A stretch of 64,000 nt of DNA from Maribellus comscasis (lineage in GTDB: Bacteria; Bacteroidota; Bacteroidia; Bacteroidales; Prolixibacteraceae), in contig NZ_CP046401.1 of the NCBI RefSeq assembly GCF_009762775.1, forward strand, positions 2,294,001 through 2,358,000, in the 5' to 3' direction. Position numbers and translations under genes: made by a program. Positions 17,147-26,573 of the stretch are shown one piece after another. Each line of letters begins with the position of its first letter. Within the stretch, counting starts at the first letter, position 1. The notes under the pieces were generated by a model. It had not been told where the DNA came from. It saw nothing but the letters and a program-made list of their open reading frames with translations, and searched no databases.

Positions 17147-19330
17147 ATGGAATCGATCAACAAGTTGGACAAAATCGCTATCTCCGTCCATGCACATAAA
17201 ATTCTTCGAAAACTTTTGGATGAAAATCCGGTACTGGAAAAAATATTACTAAATGCAAACACGGAAGAAGATGCACTTGGGGCAATAAAAAACTGGATTT
17301 TCCCCAAACTAAAAAGAAACCCCGCTGCTGAAGATTTTTATCATAGCCAAAAAAATAATCCGGAACTGTTTGAACAACTATTCTGGGAAGATTACGCTGC
17401 CATCAGGATTTTGGATTACATTGACCATGCCGGCGAAGAATATCCCGACCAAAATATACACGGTGAAGTTGCCATTACCAATCCTATAAAAATGCTTTGG
17501 CTGGCAACAAATTTTGGTGTTGGTGGTGCCAAACCCGGCTTTTTTAAAGACATGCTTCAATTGTTCAGGCAGCTAAACAGTTCTCTCCCGTGGATACCGC
17601 CACAAAATCATCAGATAATAGAATGGATGGAGAGATATCCCTCGGGTATAGACAAAAAGATTATTGATCTTCGAATTCAGAATAAAAAAAGAATCTTACA
17701 AATTTTACTCAAAAAAATTGAGAATAAAGAAATTAGAAGCAAACAATATTTTTTTGAAACCGGAATTTCTCAACAAGAAAAGGAAGAAAAAATGGAGGAA
17801 TGGTGGAACGAAAGCAGATTTCATTTAAAATTTGCTGTGCGCTCACCTGAGCTACTAAATGAGATGCTTGATTATTCGCTTGACCCGGATACCATGCAAA
17901 TCCTGTATAATGCAAAAGAAAAGGGAATCCCTTTTTTTGTAAATCCTTATTACTTATCGTTGCTAAATGTACAAACACCTGAGTTTGCTGTTGGCGCCGA
18001 TTTAGCGATCCGTTGTTATGTAGTTTACAGTCAGCAATTGGTTGAGGAGTTTGGTGAAATTGTCGCCTGGGAAAAAGAGGATAAAACCGAACCCGGCAAA
18101 CCGAATGCAGCGGGCTGGATCCTTCCTTCACATAATATACACCGCCGCTACCCGGAGGTAGCCATTTTTATTCCCGATACGGTGGGGCGCGCCTGCGGCG
18201 GACTTTGTGCAAGTTGCCAGCGGATGTACGATTTTCAGCGCGGGAGGTTTAACTTCGATTTGGAAAAACTCAAACCCAACGAAAGCTGGAAAGAAAGACT
18301 TCCGAAACTGCTCGACTATTTTAAAGACGATGCCCAACTACGCGATATTTTGCTTACCGGAGGTGATGCACTAATGAGCAACGACAAAAGTTTGAAGCAT
18401 ATTCTGAATGAAATTTACAAAATGGCCCTCCGAAAAAAGAATAAGAATATTTTACGTGCTCAGAATAAAAAATATGCAGAAATTGTAAGAGTAAGAATTG
18501 GCACCCGCCTGCCGGTTTATTTGCCTCAACGAATAACTCCTGAACTTGGTAATATTCTTTCAGATTTTAAAACCAAAGCTTCAAAAATAGGCATTAAACA
18601 ATTTGTCATTCAAACTCACTTTGAGTCACCCATGGAGGTTACGCCCGAAGCCAGAAGAGCAATTCAGATTCTGCTTAATTCAGGGTGGGCAGTTACCAAT
18701 CAGCTTGTTTTTACTGCAGCGGCTTCCAGAAGAGGGCATTCTGCTAAACTCCGAAAAGTACTAAACGATGTAGGCGTACTTGCTTATTATACTTTTACAG
18801 TGAAAGGCTTTAAAGAAAACAGTTCCAATTTTGCACCCAATGCCAGGGCAGTACAGGAAGAAATGGAAGAAAAAGTTATTGGAAGGATTCCTGAAGACGA
18901 AATGGAATTCGCTCAAAAACTCATGGCCGCTCCAAAAAACATCCGAAATAATATTGAAAAAATACGGACCGTTAACGATCTTCCTTTTTTAGCAACCGAC
19001 AGAAATATTTTAAACCTGCCGGGGGTAGGGAAAAGTCTTACTTTCAGAACCATTGGAATTACCCGTTACGGAAGACGCATTTTGGAGTTTGACCATGACA
19101 GGACACGAAACCACAGCCCGATTATCGACAAAATAGGAAAGGTTATTGTAATTGAATCAAAATCGATTGAAGAATATCTTGACCAGTTGGAAGCAATGGG
19201 CGAAAAACGAAAAGACTATGAACGCATTTATGGTTACTCCATCGGTCAGACCGAACCGCGGATGCCAATGTACGAATATCCGGAATACTCATACAAAGTC
19301 ACAAAAGAGTTTTCAAACTTGGAGGTATAA
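17147..19330 (+). CDS. Long KamA-family radical SAM protein (lysine 2,3-aminomutase-like)
   Basis: 727 residues, far longer than the roughly 420 residues of lysine 2,3-aminomutase. Residues 1-300 are a helical extension with no motif I recognise. The radical SAM cluster motif CGGLCASC has Cys350, Cys354 and Cys357. The SAM-binding GGE-like segment reads LTGGDAL. A PGVGK motif with Lys629 occupies the place of the PLP lysine motif (PGGGGK) of true aminomutases. The enzyme should be a 4Fe-4S, SAM and possibly PLP-dependent aminomutase; whether lysine is the substrate is open. It stands alone between era and a convergent deacetylase gene. Confidence 0.85.
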   Translation: MESINKLDKIAISVHAHKILRKLLDENPVLEKILLNANTEEDALGAIKNWIFPKLKRNPAAEDFYHSQKNNPELFEQLFWEDYAAIRILDYIDHAGEEYPDQNIHGEVAITNPIKMLWLATNFGVGGAKPGFFKDMLQLFRQLNSSLPWIPPQNHQIIEWMERYPSGIDKKIIDLRIQNKKRILQILLKKIENKEIRSKQYFFETGISQQEKEEKMEEWWNESRFHLKFAVRSPELLNEMLDYSLDPDTMQILYNAKEKGIPFFVNPYYLSLLNVQTPEFAVGADLAIRCYVVYSQQLVEEFGEIVAWEKEDKTEPGKPNAAGWILPSHNIHRRYPEVAIFIPDTVGRACGGLCASCQRMYDFQRGRFNFDLEKLKPNESWKERLPKLLDYFKDDAQLRDILLTGGDALMSNDKSLKHILNEIYKMALRKKNKNILRAQNKKYAEIVRVRIGTRLPVYLPQRITPELGNILSDFKTKASKIGIKQFVIQTHFESPMEVTPEARRAIQILLNSGWAVTNQLVFTAAASRRGHSAKLRKVLNDVGVLAYYTFTVKGFKENSSNFAPNARAVQEEMEEKVIGRIPEDEMEFAQKLMAAPKNIRNNIEKIRTVNDLPFLATDRNILNLPGVGKSLTFRTIGITRYGRRILEFDHDRTRNHSPIIDKIGKVIVIESKSIEEYLDQLEAMGEKRKDYERIYGYSIGQTEPRMPMYEYPEYSYKVTKEFSNLEV

Positions 19331-19352
19331 AAACCGCTAAGGTCGGCTTTTT
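19329..19352. terminator. Weak terminator after kamA-like gene
   Basis: AAAACCG and CGG-C-TTTTT can form a short bulged hairpin that overlaps the ends of two convergent genes. The stem is short, so the call is tentative. Confidence 0.35.
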
Positions 19353-20119
19353 ATATATTCCATCACTTCTCCAAAAGTAGCATTATAATAATCATCTTTA
19401 TTTTCTGCGATATACTCCAGCAATTTACGATGTTCGCCGGCATCTACATTTAGATAACCGCCACCAACACTGTGAAACATAAAAACGACAATGGTTCCTT
19501 TTTTACGGGCACTTTCAACTGCCTCAATCATTTCGTCAGCTGATAAATCTACTACAGCAAAACTTGGTGTTTTATAAACATCATAACCTTTCATTGTTTC
19601 GGGAATGGGACCATCGCAACGGGCCCCGATAAATAAACTTTGAATGTCATCTGTAAAATCTTCTCCTCCGGCTACCGTATTGCTGCAAGTGTATCCATAG
19701 GTTCTCTTCTCCTTTCCATCGATGGCTTTAAGTAAAGTATTTGCCGTTTTTAACTCTGCGATAATTTGGTCGGGCGTATAATTATTCAAATCGTATTCGG
19801 GTTTTACCCAATCACCTTTATTCCCGTCGCAGGGGTGAAAAAGCGTGTGATTACCCAATTCATGCCCCTTACGAACAATTTCACGCCACTCTTCCATTCG
19901 ATTAAACAGCGAGGTTGAATTTCCGGTACAGTAAAAAGTTCCTTTTAATTCAAATTCATCCAGTTGGGGAACAGCTACATCCAAATGGCAGTCCAAACCA
20001 TCGTCGTAAGTAAAACAAACGGCAGCTTTTGCACCATCAGGCCACTGGAATTGAGCATCAGTTTTCAAAACAGGAAATAAAAACAAAAATGCCCAGAAAA
20101 AAACAAACAGTAATTTCAT
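19337..20119 (-). CDS. Exported polysaccharide deacetylase (NodB homology) family protein
   Basis: 260 residues with a signal peptide ending near TDAQF. NodB-domain motifs are clear: CFTYDDGLD (metal-binding Asp pair), ELGNHTLFHP (HxxxH metal ligands) and a late FMFHSVGGG. These enzymes remove N- or O-acetyl groups from sugars. The enzyme is exported, so the substrate is outside the cytoplasm. The gene is single and convergent with the KamA-like gene. The substrate (peptidoglycan, chitin-like or xylan) cannot be told. Confidence 0.87.
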   Translation of the reverse strand: MKLLFVFFWAFLFLFPVLKTDAQFQWPDGAKAAVCFTYDDGLDCHLDVAVPQLDEFELKGTFYCTGNSTSLFNRMEEWREIVRKGHELGNHTLFHPCDGNKGDWVKPEYDLNNYTPDQIIAELKTANTLLKAIDGKEKRTYGYTCSNTVAGGEDFTDDIQSLFIGARCDGPIPETMKGYDVYKTPSFAVVDLSADEMIEAVESARKKGTIVVFMFHSVGGGYLNVDAGEHRKLLEYIAENKDDYYNATFGEVMEYIKSRP

Positions 20120-20394
20120 CTTTTTTTTAGCGTGAAGTTAAGGCTTTTAAAAATACAATTCCCTAAGCAAAACCTGATTTGAAAATTTGCGGCACATGTA
20201 ACTTATTTCCAAATCAGGCGTCATACTGACGTTAAACGAGTTATTCACACAAAAAACATTTTCAGCTAAAAATTGACGGTGTTTATCGAAAAAATGAAGT
20301 CGTTTCTCTGCAATTTCATCAAATTTAGACCGAAAATCAAAGTCATATTTTGGTTTTCGAAAACAGAAAACAAAAAGAAAACAATTTAAAAGCC

Positions 20395-21120
20395 ATGATT
20401 AGTCTTAACAACGTTCACAAATCGTACGCCACCGGTAGCAATTCACTGCATGTTTTAAAAGGCATTGATTTGGAAATCAAACAGGGAGAGTTTGTTTCCA
20501 TTATGGGTTCTTCAGGTTCAGGAAAATCAACCCTACTGAACATCCTTGGTATTTTAGACAACTATGATGACGGTTCGTATTATTTAAACGGTAACCTGGT
20601 TAAAAACATGTCGGAAAAACATGCGGCCAAATTAAGAAATGAACTGGTTGGTTTTGTTTTTCAGTCGTTTAACCTGATTTCGTTTAAGAATGCAATGGAA
20701 AACGTTGCACTTCCTTTATATTACCAGGGAGTAAACCGAAAAAAAAGAAACAAGATCGCCTTGGAATATCTTGATAAACTGGGGCTTCTTCCCTGGGCGG
20801 AACACATGCCAAATGAACTTTCAGGAGGCCAAAAACAGAGAGTGGCCATTGCCCGGTCGTTGATCTCGCAGCCTAAAATTATTTTCGCGGATGAACCAAC
20901 AGGAGCGCTCGACACAAGTACTTCCTATGAAGTAATGGAAATTCTGAAAGATATAAACAATGAAGGAATTACTGTAATTTTGGTTACACACGAGCACGAT
21001 ATCGCTGCAATGACTCAAAAAATTATTCGCTTAAAAGACGGTAAAATTGCTGAAATTATTAAAAACGGCGATTTAAAACACTTCCAGGAGCAGTACACAA
21101 AGGCACTTGAAACAGCCTGA
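20395..21120 (+). CDS. MacB-type ABC transporter ATP-binding protein
   Basis: 241 residues from the ATG at 20395 (MISLNNVHKSY). An upstream in-frame TTG at 20350 adds a non-conserved tail and is rejected. Walker A is GSSGSGKST, the signature is LSGGQKQRVAIARSL, and Walker B is IIFADEPTGALD, all typical of the MacB/LolD branch. It powers the two FtsX-type permeases encoded next. The 275-bp gap upstream shows no clear promoter that I can name. Confidence 0.93.
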   Translation: MISLNNVHKSYATGSNSLHVLKGIDLEIKQGEFVSIMGSSGSGKSTLLNILGILDNYDDGSYYLNGNLVKNMSEKHAAKLRNELVGFVFQSFNLISFKNAMENVALPLYYQGVNRKKRNKIALEYLDKLGLLPWAEHMPNELSGGQKQRVAIARSLISQPKIIFADEPTGALDTSTSYEVMEILKDINNEGITVILVTHEHDIAAMTQKIIRLKDGKIAEIIKNGDLKHFQEQYTKALETA

Positions 21121-21197
21121 AAATAGCGAACAATTGCAACTTTTATGTGCAATTAACAGAAAAACCTTTCAACATTAAACTTTTAAGTTAAACCAAA

Positions 21198-22460
21198 ATG
21201 TTTGATATCGACAAATGGCAAGAGATACTTGCTACCATCAAAAAAAATAAAATGAGGACTTTCCTCACCGGTTTTAGTGTTGCCTGGGGAATTTTTATGC
21301 TCATGATTTTGCTGGGCTCCGGGAACGGGCTGAGCAACGGGGTTTCCGAGAATTTCAAACGCGACGCGATCAATGCCATGTGGTTATGGAGCGGAAAAAC
21401 CAGTATCCCTTATCAGGGAATGAAAGAGGGAAGACAAATCAGGCTTACCAACAACGACTACGATATAATAAAAGATTTGCCCGGAATTGAATACACCTCA
21501 GGCCGATATTATATCGGAGGGAATACATTTTCGTATGGAAACGAATATGGCGAATACACTGCCATCACTTGTCATCCGGATCTAAAAGAAGTTGAATCAA
21601 TTGAAATTATAAAAGGTCGGTTTGTCAATGAAGTAGATTTAAAACAAGCCCGTAAATCAGTCGTTCTGGGAAAAGATATCTACGATGCGCTTTTTAAAGA
21701 CAAAGACGCTATAGGAGAATATGTTCGTATTAACAATATTCCGTTTAAAGTTGTTGGAATTTGCATGGAAGGTGGAGGTACCCGTCACCGGAATGCATAC
21801 ATTCCGGTATCAACGGGGCAAAAGGTTTTTAATGGGTCCAACCGTCTACACAATTTTGCTTTAACCGTCGACGCAAAAACCATTGAAGAAAGCCAGGCCA
21901 TTGAAACCCGTGTGAGAGAGACACTGGCCCGCAAACATAAATTTGATTCCACCGACGAATCTGCATTAGGCTCCTACAATAAACTGGAAAATGTTATCGA
22001 AACCATGAAAATATTCCAGGCCATTAAAATATTTATCTGGATTATTGGAATCGGTACCCTGATAGCAGGAGTGGTTGGCGTAAGTAATATTATGCTGATA
22101 GTTGTAAAAGAGCGAACCAAAGAAATTGGAATTCGAAAAGCCATTGGCGCCAGCCCGGCTTCAGTTGTCGGACTTATTTTGCTGGAGTCAATTCTGATCA
22201 CCACCATTGCCGGTTATATCGGGCTTGTTTTGGGAACCGGATTAATGGAGGGGGTAAACTTTTTTGTTGAACAGCAATATGCAGCCTCGGCTGCTACCAA
22301 CGGAGGAAACGGAGACACCTTGTTCCGCAACCCGACTGTGAACCTGAATGTGGCCATGGCAGCAACGATGTTACTGGTTTTTGCCGGGACACTTGCTGGT
22401 TTTATACCTGCAAAACGTGCTTCCAGAATTAAACCGATTGAGGCTTTACGTGACGAATAG
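21198..22460 (+). CDS. MacB-like ABC transporter permease (FtsX family), first copy
   Basis: 420 residues. The layout is MacB-like: one N-terminal helix (FLTGFSVAWGIFMLMILLGSG), a large periplasmic MacB_PCD domain (about 50-260), then three C-terminal helices with KERTKEIGIRKAIGASP. These transporters do not carry a substrate through the membrane but drive periplasmic substrate toward a TolC channel. It is the partner of the ATPase upstream and of a near-homologous permease downstream, so the complex may be a heterodimer. Confidence 0.92.
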   Translation: MFDIDKWQEILATIKKNKMRTFLTGFSVAWGIFMLMILLGSGNGLSNGVSENFKRDAINAMWLWSGKTSIPYQGMKEGRQIRLTNNDYDIIKDLPGIEYTSGRYYIGGNTFSYGNEYGEYTAITCHPDLKEVESIEIIKGRFVNEVDLKQARKSVVLGKDIYDALFKDKDAIGEYVRINNIPFKVVGICMEGGGTRHRNAYIPVSTGQKVFNGSNRLHNFALTVDAKTIEESQAIETRVRETLARKHKFDSTDESALGSYNKLENVIETMKIFQAIKIFIWIIGIGTLIAGVVGVSNIMLIVVKERTKEIGIRKAIGASPASVVGLILLESILITTIAGYIGLVLGTGLMEGVNFFVEQQYAASAATNGGNGDTLFRNPTVNLNVAMAATMLLVFAGTLAGFIPAKRASRIKPIEALRDE

Positions 22461-22469
22461 AAAAGAAGG

Positions 22470-22511
22470 CCCTTCCCAGACCCTCCCCAGAGGAGAGGGC
22501 TATGGGAAAGG
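22470..22511. repeat. GC-rich imperfect palindrome between the permease genes
   Basis: CCTTCCCA pairs with TGGGAA-AGG, and an inner CCCTC pairs with GAGGG. The element is much richer in G and C than its surroundings. It resembles the short intergenic palindromes scattered in many Bacteroidota genomes. Confidence 0.5.
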
Positions 22512-22562
22512 CTAAAACTACAATAAAATGAAAACAACTATAATTATCGAATCAAATAATCA

Positions 22563-22579
22563 CCCCTCCTTTGGAGGGG
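22563..22579. repeat. Second GC-rich palindrome before the second permease
   Basis: CCCCTCC-TTT-GGAGGGG is a perfect 7-bp hairpin followed by a GGGGGAGG run, 18 bp before the second permease ATG. Confidence 0.5.
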
Positions 22580-22597
22580 AAAGGGGGAGGCTTTACC

Positions 22598-23866
22598 ATG
22601 TTTGATTTAGATCTTTGGAAGGAAATATTAAGCGCCCTGAAAAAAAACCGGATGCGAAGTTTTATGACAGCTTTTGGTGTATTCTGGGGAATCTTCATGC
22701 TGATTATCATGTCGGGTGCCGGAAAAGCATTGGAAAATGGTGTGATGGATGGAATAAAGGCATTTGCATCAAACTCTGCCTTTTTCTGGACAGAACCGAC
22801 AAGCAAACCATACGAAGGATTTCAGCGTGGAAGAAGATGGAATTATAAAAATACAGATATTGAGTATATCAAAGCAAATGTTAACGACATTGAATACCTG
22901 GCTCCAAAACTCTTTGGCTCAAATTCAAATAGCGGCGATAATACCATTCGCGGGAAAAAAACCAGCGCTTTTAATATATCAGGTGATTACCCGGAATTTT
23001 TTGAAATCGACTCATGGACTGTTTTAAAAGGAAGAATGTTAAATCAAATTGACATCCTGCAAAAAAGAAAAGTCTGTATTATTGGAGAACGGGTTGTTGA
23101 AGTGATGTTCGACAAAAACGAAGATCCAATTGGAGAATACCTGAAAATTAATGGTGTATATTATCAGGTTGTCGGAGTCGTTCATCCCGAGACACGCGTC
23201 AATTTTAATGGAAACCGAAAAGAGGAAAATATTATGATTCCTTTTACCACGATGCAACAAACCTACAATTACGGCGATGTGGTTCACTTTTTCTCCATTA
23301 CTTCTACTCCAGGAGTTCCGGTAAGCAAAGTTGAAATGCGGCTAAAAGAACTTCTAAAGGAAAGACACCATATTGCGCCCGACGACGTTCAGGCAATTGG
23401 CTCGTTCAATATCGAAGTGGAGTGGATTAAATACATGGGATTGTTTAACGGAATACAAATCCTAACCTGGATTGTCGGGACCGGAACTTTGTTCGCGGGA
23501 ATTATAGGTGTTAGTAATATAATGCTGGTAATTATTAAAGAACGTACACAGGAAATCGGAATCCAACGGGCTATTGGTGCAACACCCGGTAAAGTGATTA
23601 TGCACATTGTTGCCGAAAGTGTTTTTCTCACGGTAATTGCCGGTTATATCGGTCTTGCACTTGGTGTTGGAATTCTGGAACTCCTGAACATGGCACTTGA
23701 TTCGGGGGGTGACGAACTTTTCTTCCGCCGTCCCGAGATTAGTTTCCACATGGCGGTGTCGGCGCTGACTGTTTTGGTCATTTCCGGAATTGGGGCCGGA
23801 TTAATTCCGGCTCGCCGCGCAGTTAAAATTAAAACCATTGATGCGCTTCGCGACGAAGGAATTTAA
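22598..23866 (+). CDS. MacB-like ABC transporter permease (FtsX family), second copy
   Basis: 422 residues from the ATG at 22598 (MFDLDLWKEILSALKKN). The longer frame begins with a TTG inside a GC-rich palindrome. It is clearly homologous to the first copy along its length: SFMTAFGVFWGIFMLIIMSG, a periplasmic core, and KERTQEIGIQRAIGATP before the last helices. Tandem permeases with one ATPase are common in Bacteroidota. The 137-bp gap from the first permease holds two palindromes. Confidence 0.92.
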   Translation: MFDLDLWKEILSALKKNRMRSFMTAFGVFWGIFMLIIMSGAGKALENGVMDGIKAFASNSAFFWTEPTSKPYEGFQRGRRWNYKNTDIEYIKANVNDIEYLAPKLFGSNSNSGDNTIRGKKTSAFNISGDYPEFFEIDSWTVLKGRMLNQIDILQKRKVCIIGERVVEVMFDKNEDPIGEYLKINGVYYQVVGVVHPETRVNFNGNRKEENIMIPFTTMQQTYNYGDVVHFFSITSTPGVPVSKVEMRLKELLKERHHIAPDDVQAIGSFNIEVEWIKYMGLFNGIQILTWIVGTGTLFAGIIGVSNIMLVIIKERTQEIGIQRAIGATPGKVIMHIVAESVFLTVIAGYIGLALGVGILELLNMALDSGGDELFFRRPEISFHMAVSALTVLVISGIGAGLIPARRAVKIKTIDALRDEGI

Positions 23867-23930
23867 AACAGACAAAAATTGAGGATTAAGGATAAAACAA
23901 AAAATAACAGAAAACAAAAAGCAAAAAGTC

Positions 23931-25055
23931 ATGAAAAAGGTATTTAGAATTTTGGGAATAGTAATTTTGGTTGCTGCATTTGGCGGAACATTATTTTTTC
24001 TCTACAACAAATCAAAAAAGAAACCGGAAGTTTTTGAGACAAAAAATCCATTTATAAGCGACGTAATTATGAAAACCGTTGCAACAGGCTCTGTGGTGCC
24101 CAGGAAAGAAATTGAAATCAAACCACAGGTTTCAGGAATTATCGACGAACTTTTTGTGGAAGCGGGAGACCGTATTCAAAAAGGCCAAACCATTGCCCGG
24201 ATTAAGATTATCCCTGACATGGTGACCTTAAACGCTGCCGAAACACGCTTAAACAGAGCAAAAATAAATTTTGAAGATGCTCAGGTTGATTACGAACGCC
24301 AGCAGAAACTTTTTGACAAGAATGTTATCTCTTACGAAGAATTCAAAAACTCAAAAGTAGGCTACGATTCGGCAAAAGAGGAAATGTCGGCTGCAGAAAA
24401 TAACCTCGAATTAATTAAAAACGGTGTAACAAAAAAGGCACAAAGTGCTACTAATACCCTTGTGCGTTCAACTATTGATGGTATGGTGCTGGATGTTCCG
24501 GTTGAAGTGGGAAACTCTGTTATTCAGGCCAACACCTTTAACGACGGGACAACCATTGCATCAGTTGCCGACATGAGCGACATTATTTTTGAAGGAAAAG
24601 TTGACGAAACTGAAGTTGGTAAAATTAAAGAAGGAATGCCCATTGAGTTGGAAATAGGAGCGATTGACAAAGAAAAATTTGAGGCCGTTTTAGAATATAT
24701 TTCACCCAAAGGAATAGAGGAAAATGGCGCCATCCAGTTTGAAATTAAAGCTGACGTTCACCTAAAAGAAGGACAGTTTATCAGGGCGGGATACAGTGCA
24801 AATGCCAACATTGTTCTCGACAGAAAAGACAATGTTTTGGTTATCCCTGAAGGAATGTTGATGTTCGAAGATGACTCGTCATATGTTGAAATTCAAACAG
24901 GAGAAGAACAGCATTTTGAAAAACGGTTCGTACAAACCGGATTATCTGATGGTATAAATATTGAAATTACAGAAGGTTTAAAACCTGAAGACAAAGTAAA
25001 AGGTGAAAAAATAGACCCTAAAAAGCTCAAAGAAAACGACTCCTCTCAAGGTTAA
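23931..25055 (+). CDS. Membrane fusion (periplasmic adaptor) protein, HlyD/MacA-like
   Basis: 374 residues. One N-terminal helix (VFRILGIVILVAAFGGTLFFLY) anchors it in the inner membrane. A lipoyl-like half follows (EIKPQVSGIIDELFVEAGDRIQKGQTIARI), then a coiled-coil hairpin (about 100-165), a second lipoyl half (STIDGMVLDVPVEVGNSV) and beta-barrel domains. It joins the MacB-like permeases to TolC. It is 64 bp after the second permease in the same operon. Confidence 0.93.
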   Translation: MKKVFRILGIVILVAAFGGTLFFLYNKSKKKPEVFETKNPFISDVIMKTVATGSVVPRKEIEIKPQVSGIIDELFVEAGDRIQKGQTIARIKIIPDMVTLNAAETRLNRAKINFEDAQVDYERQQKLFDKNVISYEEFKNSKVGYDSAKEEMSAAENNLELIKNGVTKKAQSATNTLVRSTIDGMVLDVPVEVGNSVIQANTFNDGTTIASVADMSDIIFEGKVDETEVGKIKEGMPIELEIGAIDKEKFEAVLEYISPKGIEENGAIQFEIKADVHLKEGQFIRAGYSANANIVLDRKDNVLVIPEGMLMFEDDSSYVEIQTGEEQHFEKRFVQTGLSDGINIEITEGLKPEDKVKGEKIDPKKLKENDSSQG

Positions 25056-25112
25056 TTTAGGGTTTTAATTTGGCTTTATGTAAATTCGCTTTTAAACAAA
25101 AAACAAAATAAA

Positions 25113-26444
25113 ATGAAGAATCTTTTTGCCTTATTTTTAGGACTATTATTAAGTTTTTCGACAACAACTTTTGCACAAAGCTCATGGTCGTTGCAAAAAT
25201 GTATCGACTATGCATTGGAAAACAACATCCAGATACAGCAACAAAAACTAAATAACCAGTATTACCAGAACCAGGTTAGTCAGGCAAAATCAGACCGTCT
25301 TCCCAACCTCAATGCAAATTTATCAAACAACTACAGCTTTGGGCGTTCACTAAATGCCGATAATGTTTATGAAAGTGTAAACTCAACTCAGTTAAGTGGA
25401 TATTTATCATCAAACCTTACGCTGTTTAATGGACTAACGCTTCAAAATACCATCGACCAGTATGAACTGGATTTCCAGGCTACAATGCAGGACTTTGAAA
25501 AAGCAAAAGATGATTTAGTTCTGAATATTGCTGCCTCATATCTGGAGATTCTTTTTGCTGAAGAACTGGTCGAGGTTTCCAACGCCCAAATTGAAGTTAC
25601 TCAGCAACAAATTAATCGCACACAACAATTGGTTAATGCAGGAAGTCTGGCCCGCGGAGCATTGCTCGAAATTGAAGCACAACTGGCACAGGAAGAATTG
25701 ACTTTGGTAAACCGTGAGAACAGTGTCCAACTGGCCTACCTTACACTTTATCAGTTGCTGGAACTTCCCATATCGGAAAGTTTCAAGGTTGAAGTTCCCA
25801 AATTGCCTGAAATTAAAGCCAATGTTACCATGGCAAATTCCTACGATGTTTTTAAAAATGCCATTAATGTAAGGCCTGAAATTAAAGCATCACAACTGCG
25901 TGTGGAAAGTGCCCGCAAACAACTTGAGATTGCAAAAGGCAACCGTTATCCTTCTCTAAGCCTGGGGCTCAATTACAACAACCAGTATTATGAGATTATG
26001 AACTCGGATCTACCACAGAAATCCTTCAACGATCAGTTAAAATCAAACAGCAGGTATGGCATGGGATTAAATCTTAGCATCCCGATTTTTAATAAATTCC
26101 AGATAAAAAACGGTATCTCAAATGCCAAACTACAGGTTGCCGATTATGAATACCGTTTACAATCGGCCAGAAACGTATTAAGAAAAGATATTGAGCAGGC
26201 TTATACCAACGCGTTAGCAGCGCTAAACCGCTATGTTTCCAGTGAAAAAGCGGTGAAATCAACAGAAGAAGCTTTCAGGTATACCGAAGAAAAATTTAAT
26301 GTCGGAATGGTAAACTCGGTTGAATATAATCAAAGCAAAAATAACCTGACAGTAGCCCAGTCGGAATTGCTGCAGGCCAGATATGAGTATATTTTCAGAA
26401 CAAAAATACTTGACTTTTATAACGGAATTCCAATTGAATTGTAA
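25113..26444 (+). CDS. TolC-family outer-membrane efflux protein
   Basis: 443 residues with a signal peptide ending near TFAQ. Two OEP repeats are visible, with long helices (WSLQKCIDYALENNIQIQQQ and the later WRVESARKQLEIAKGNRYPSL-type segment). It forms the trimeric exit duct. It ends the five-gene operon; a terminator follows at 26505. Confidence 0.93.
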   Translation: MKNLFALFLGLLLSFSTTTFAQSSWSLQKCIDYALENNIQIQQQKLNNQYYQNQVSQAKSDRLPNLNANLSNNYSFGRSLNADNVYESVNSTQLSGYLSSNLTLFNGLTLQNTIDQYELDFQATMQDFEKAKDDLVLNIAASYLEILFAEELVEVSNAQIEVTQQQINRTQQLVNAGSLARGALLEIEAQLAQEELTLVNRENSVQLAYLTLYQLLELPISESFKVEVPKLPEIKANVTMANSYDVFKNAINVRPEIKASQLRVESARKQLEIAKGNRYPSLSLGLNYNNQYYEIMNSDLPQKSFNDQLKSNSRYGMGLNLSIPIFNKFQIKNGISNAKLQVADYEYRLQSARNVLRKDIEQAYTNALAALNRYVSSEKAVKSTEEAFRYTEEKFNVGMVNSVEYNQSKNNLTVAQSELLQARYEYIFRTKILDFYNGIPIEL

Positions 26445-26504
26445 CCTTATTAGATGGCGGAGAAACACTTCTCCGGACTATCATGCTTGAACATTGTTTT
26501 TTGT

Positions 26505-26532
26505 GCCCTGGCGATAGACGTCAGGGCTTTTT
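26505..26532 (+). terminator. Terminator of the efflux operon
   Basis: GCCCTG (26505-26510) pairs with CAGGGC (26522-26527), with an inner CG/CG pair and five T after the stem. Confidence 0.75.
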
Positions 26533-26573
26533 AATTTATAACATGCTTTTTTTAAAAACATAAATCACTATTT

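Noticed and set aside
17733..18131. Minus-strand frame of 132 codons inside the KamA-like gene
   Set aside because: It lies wholly within a conserved radical SAM gene and has no recognisable motifs.
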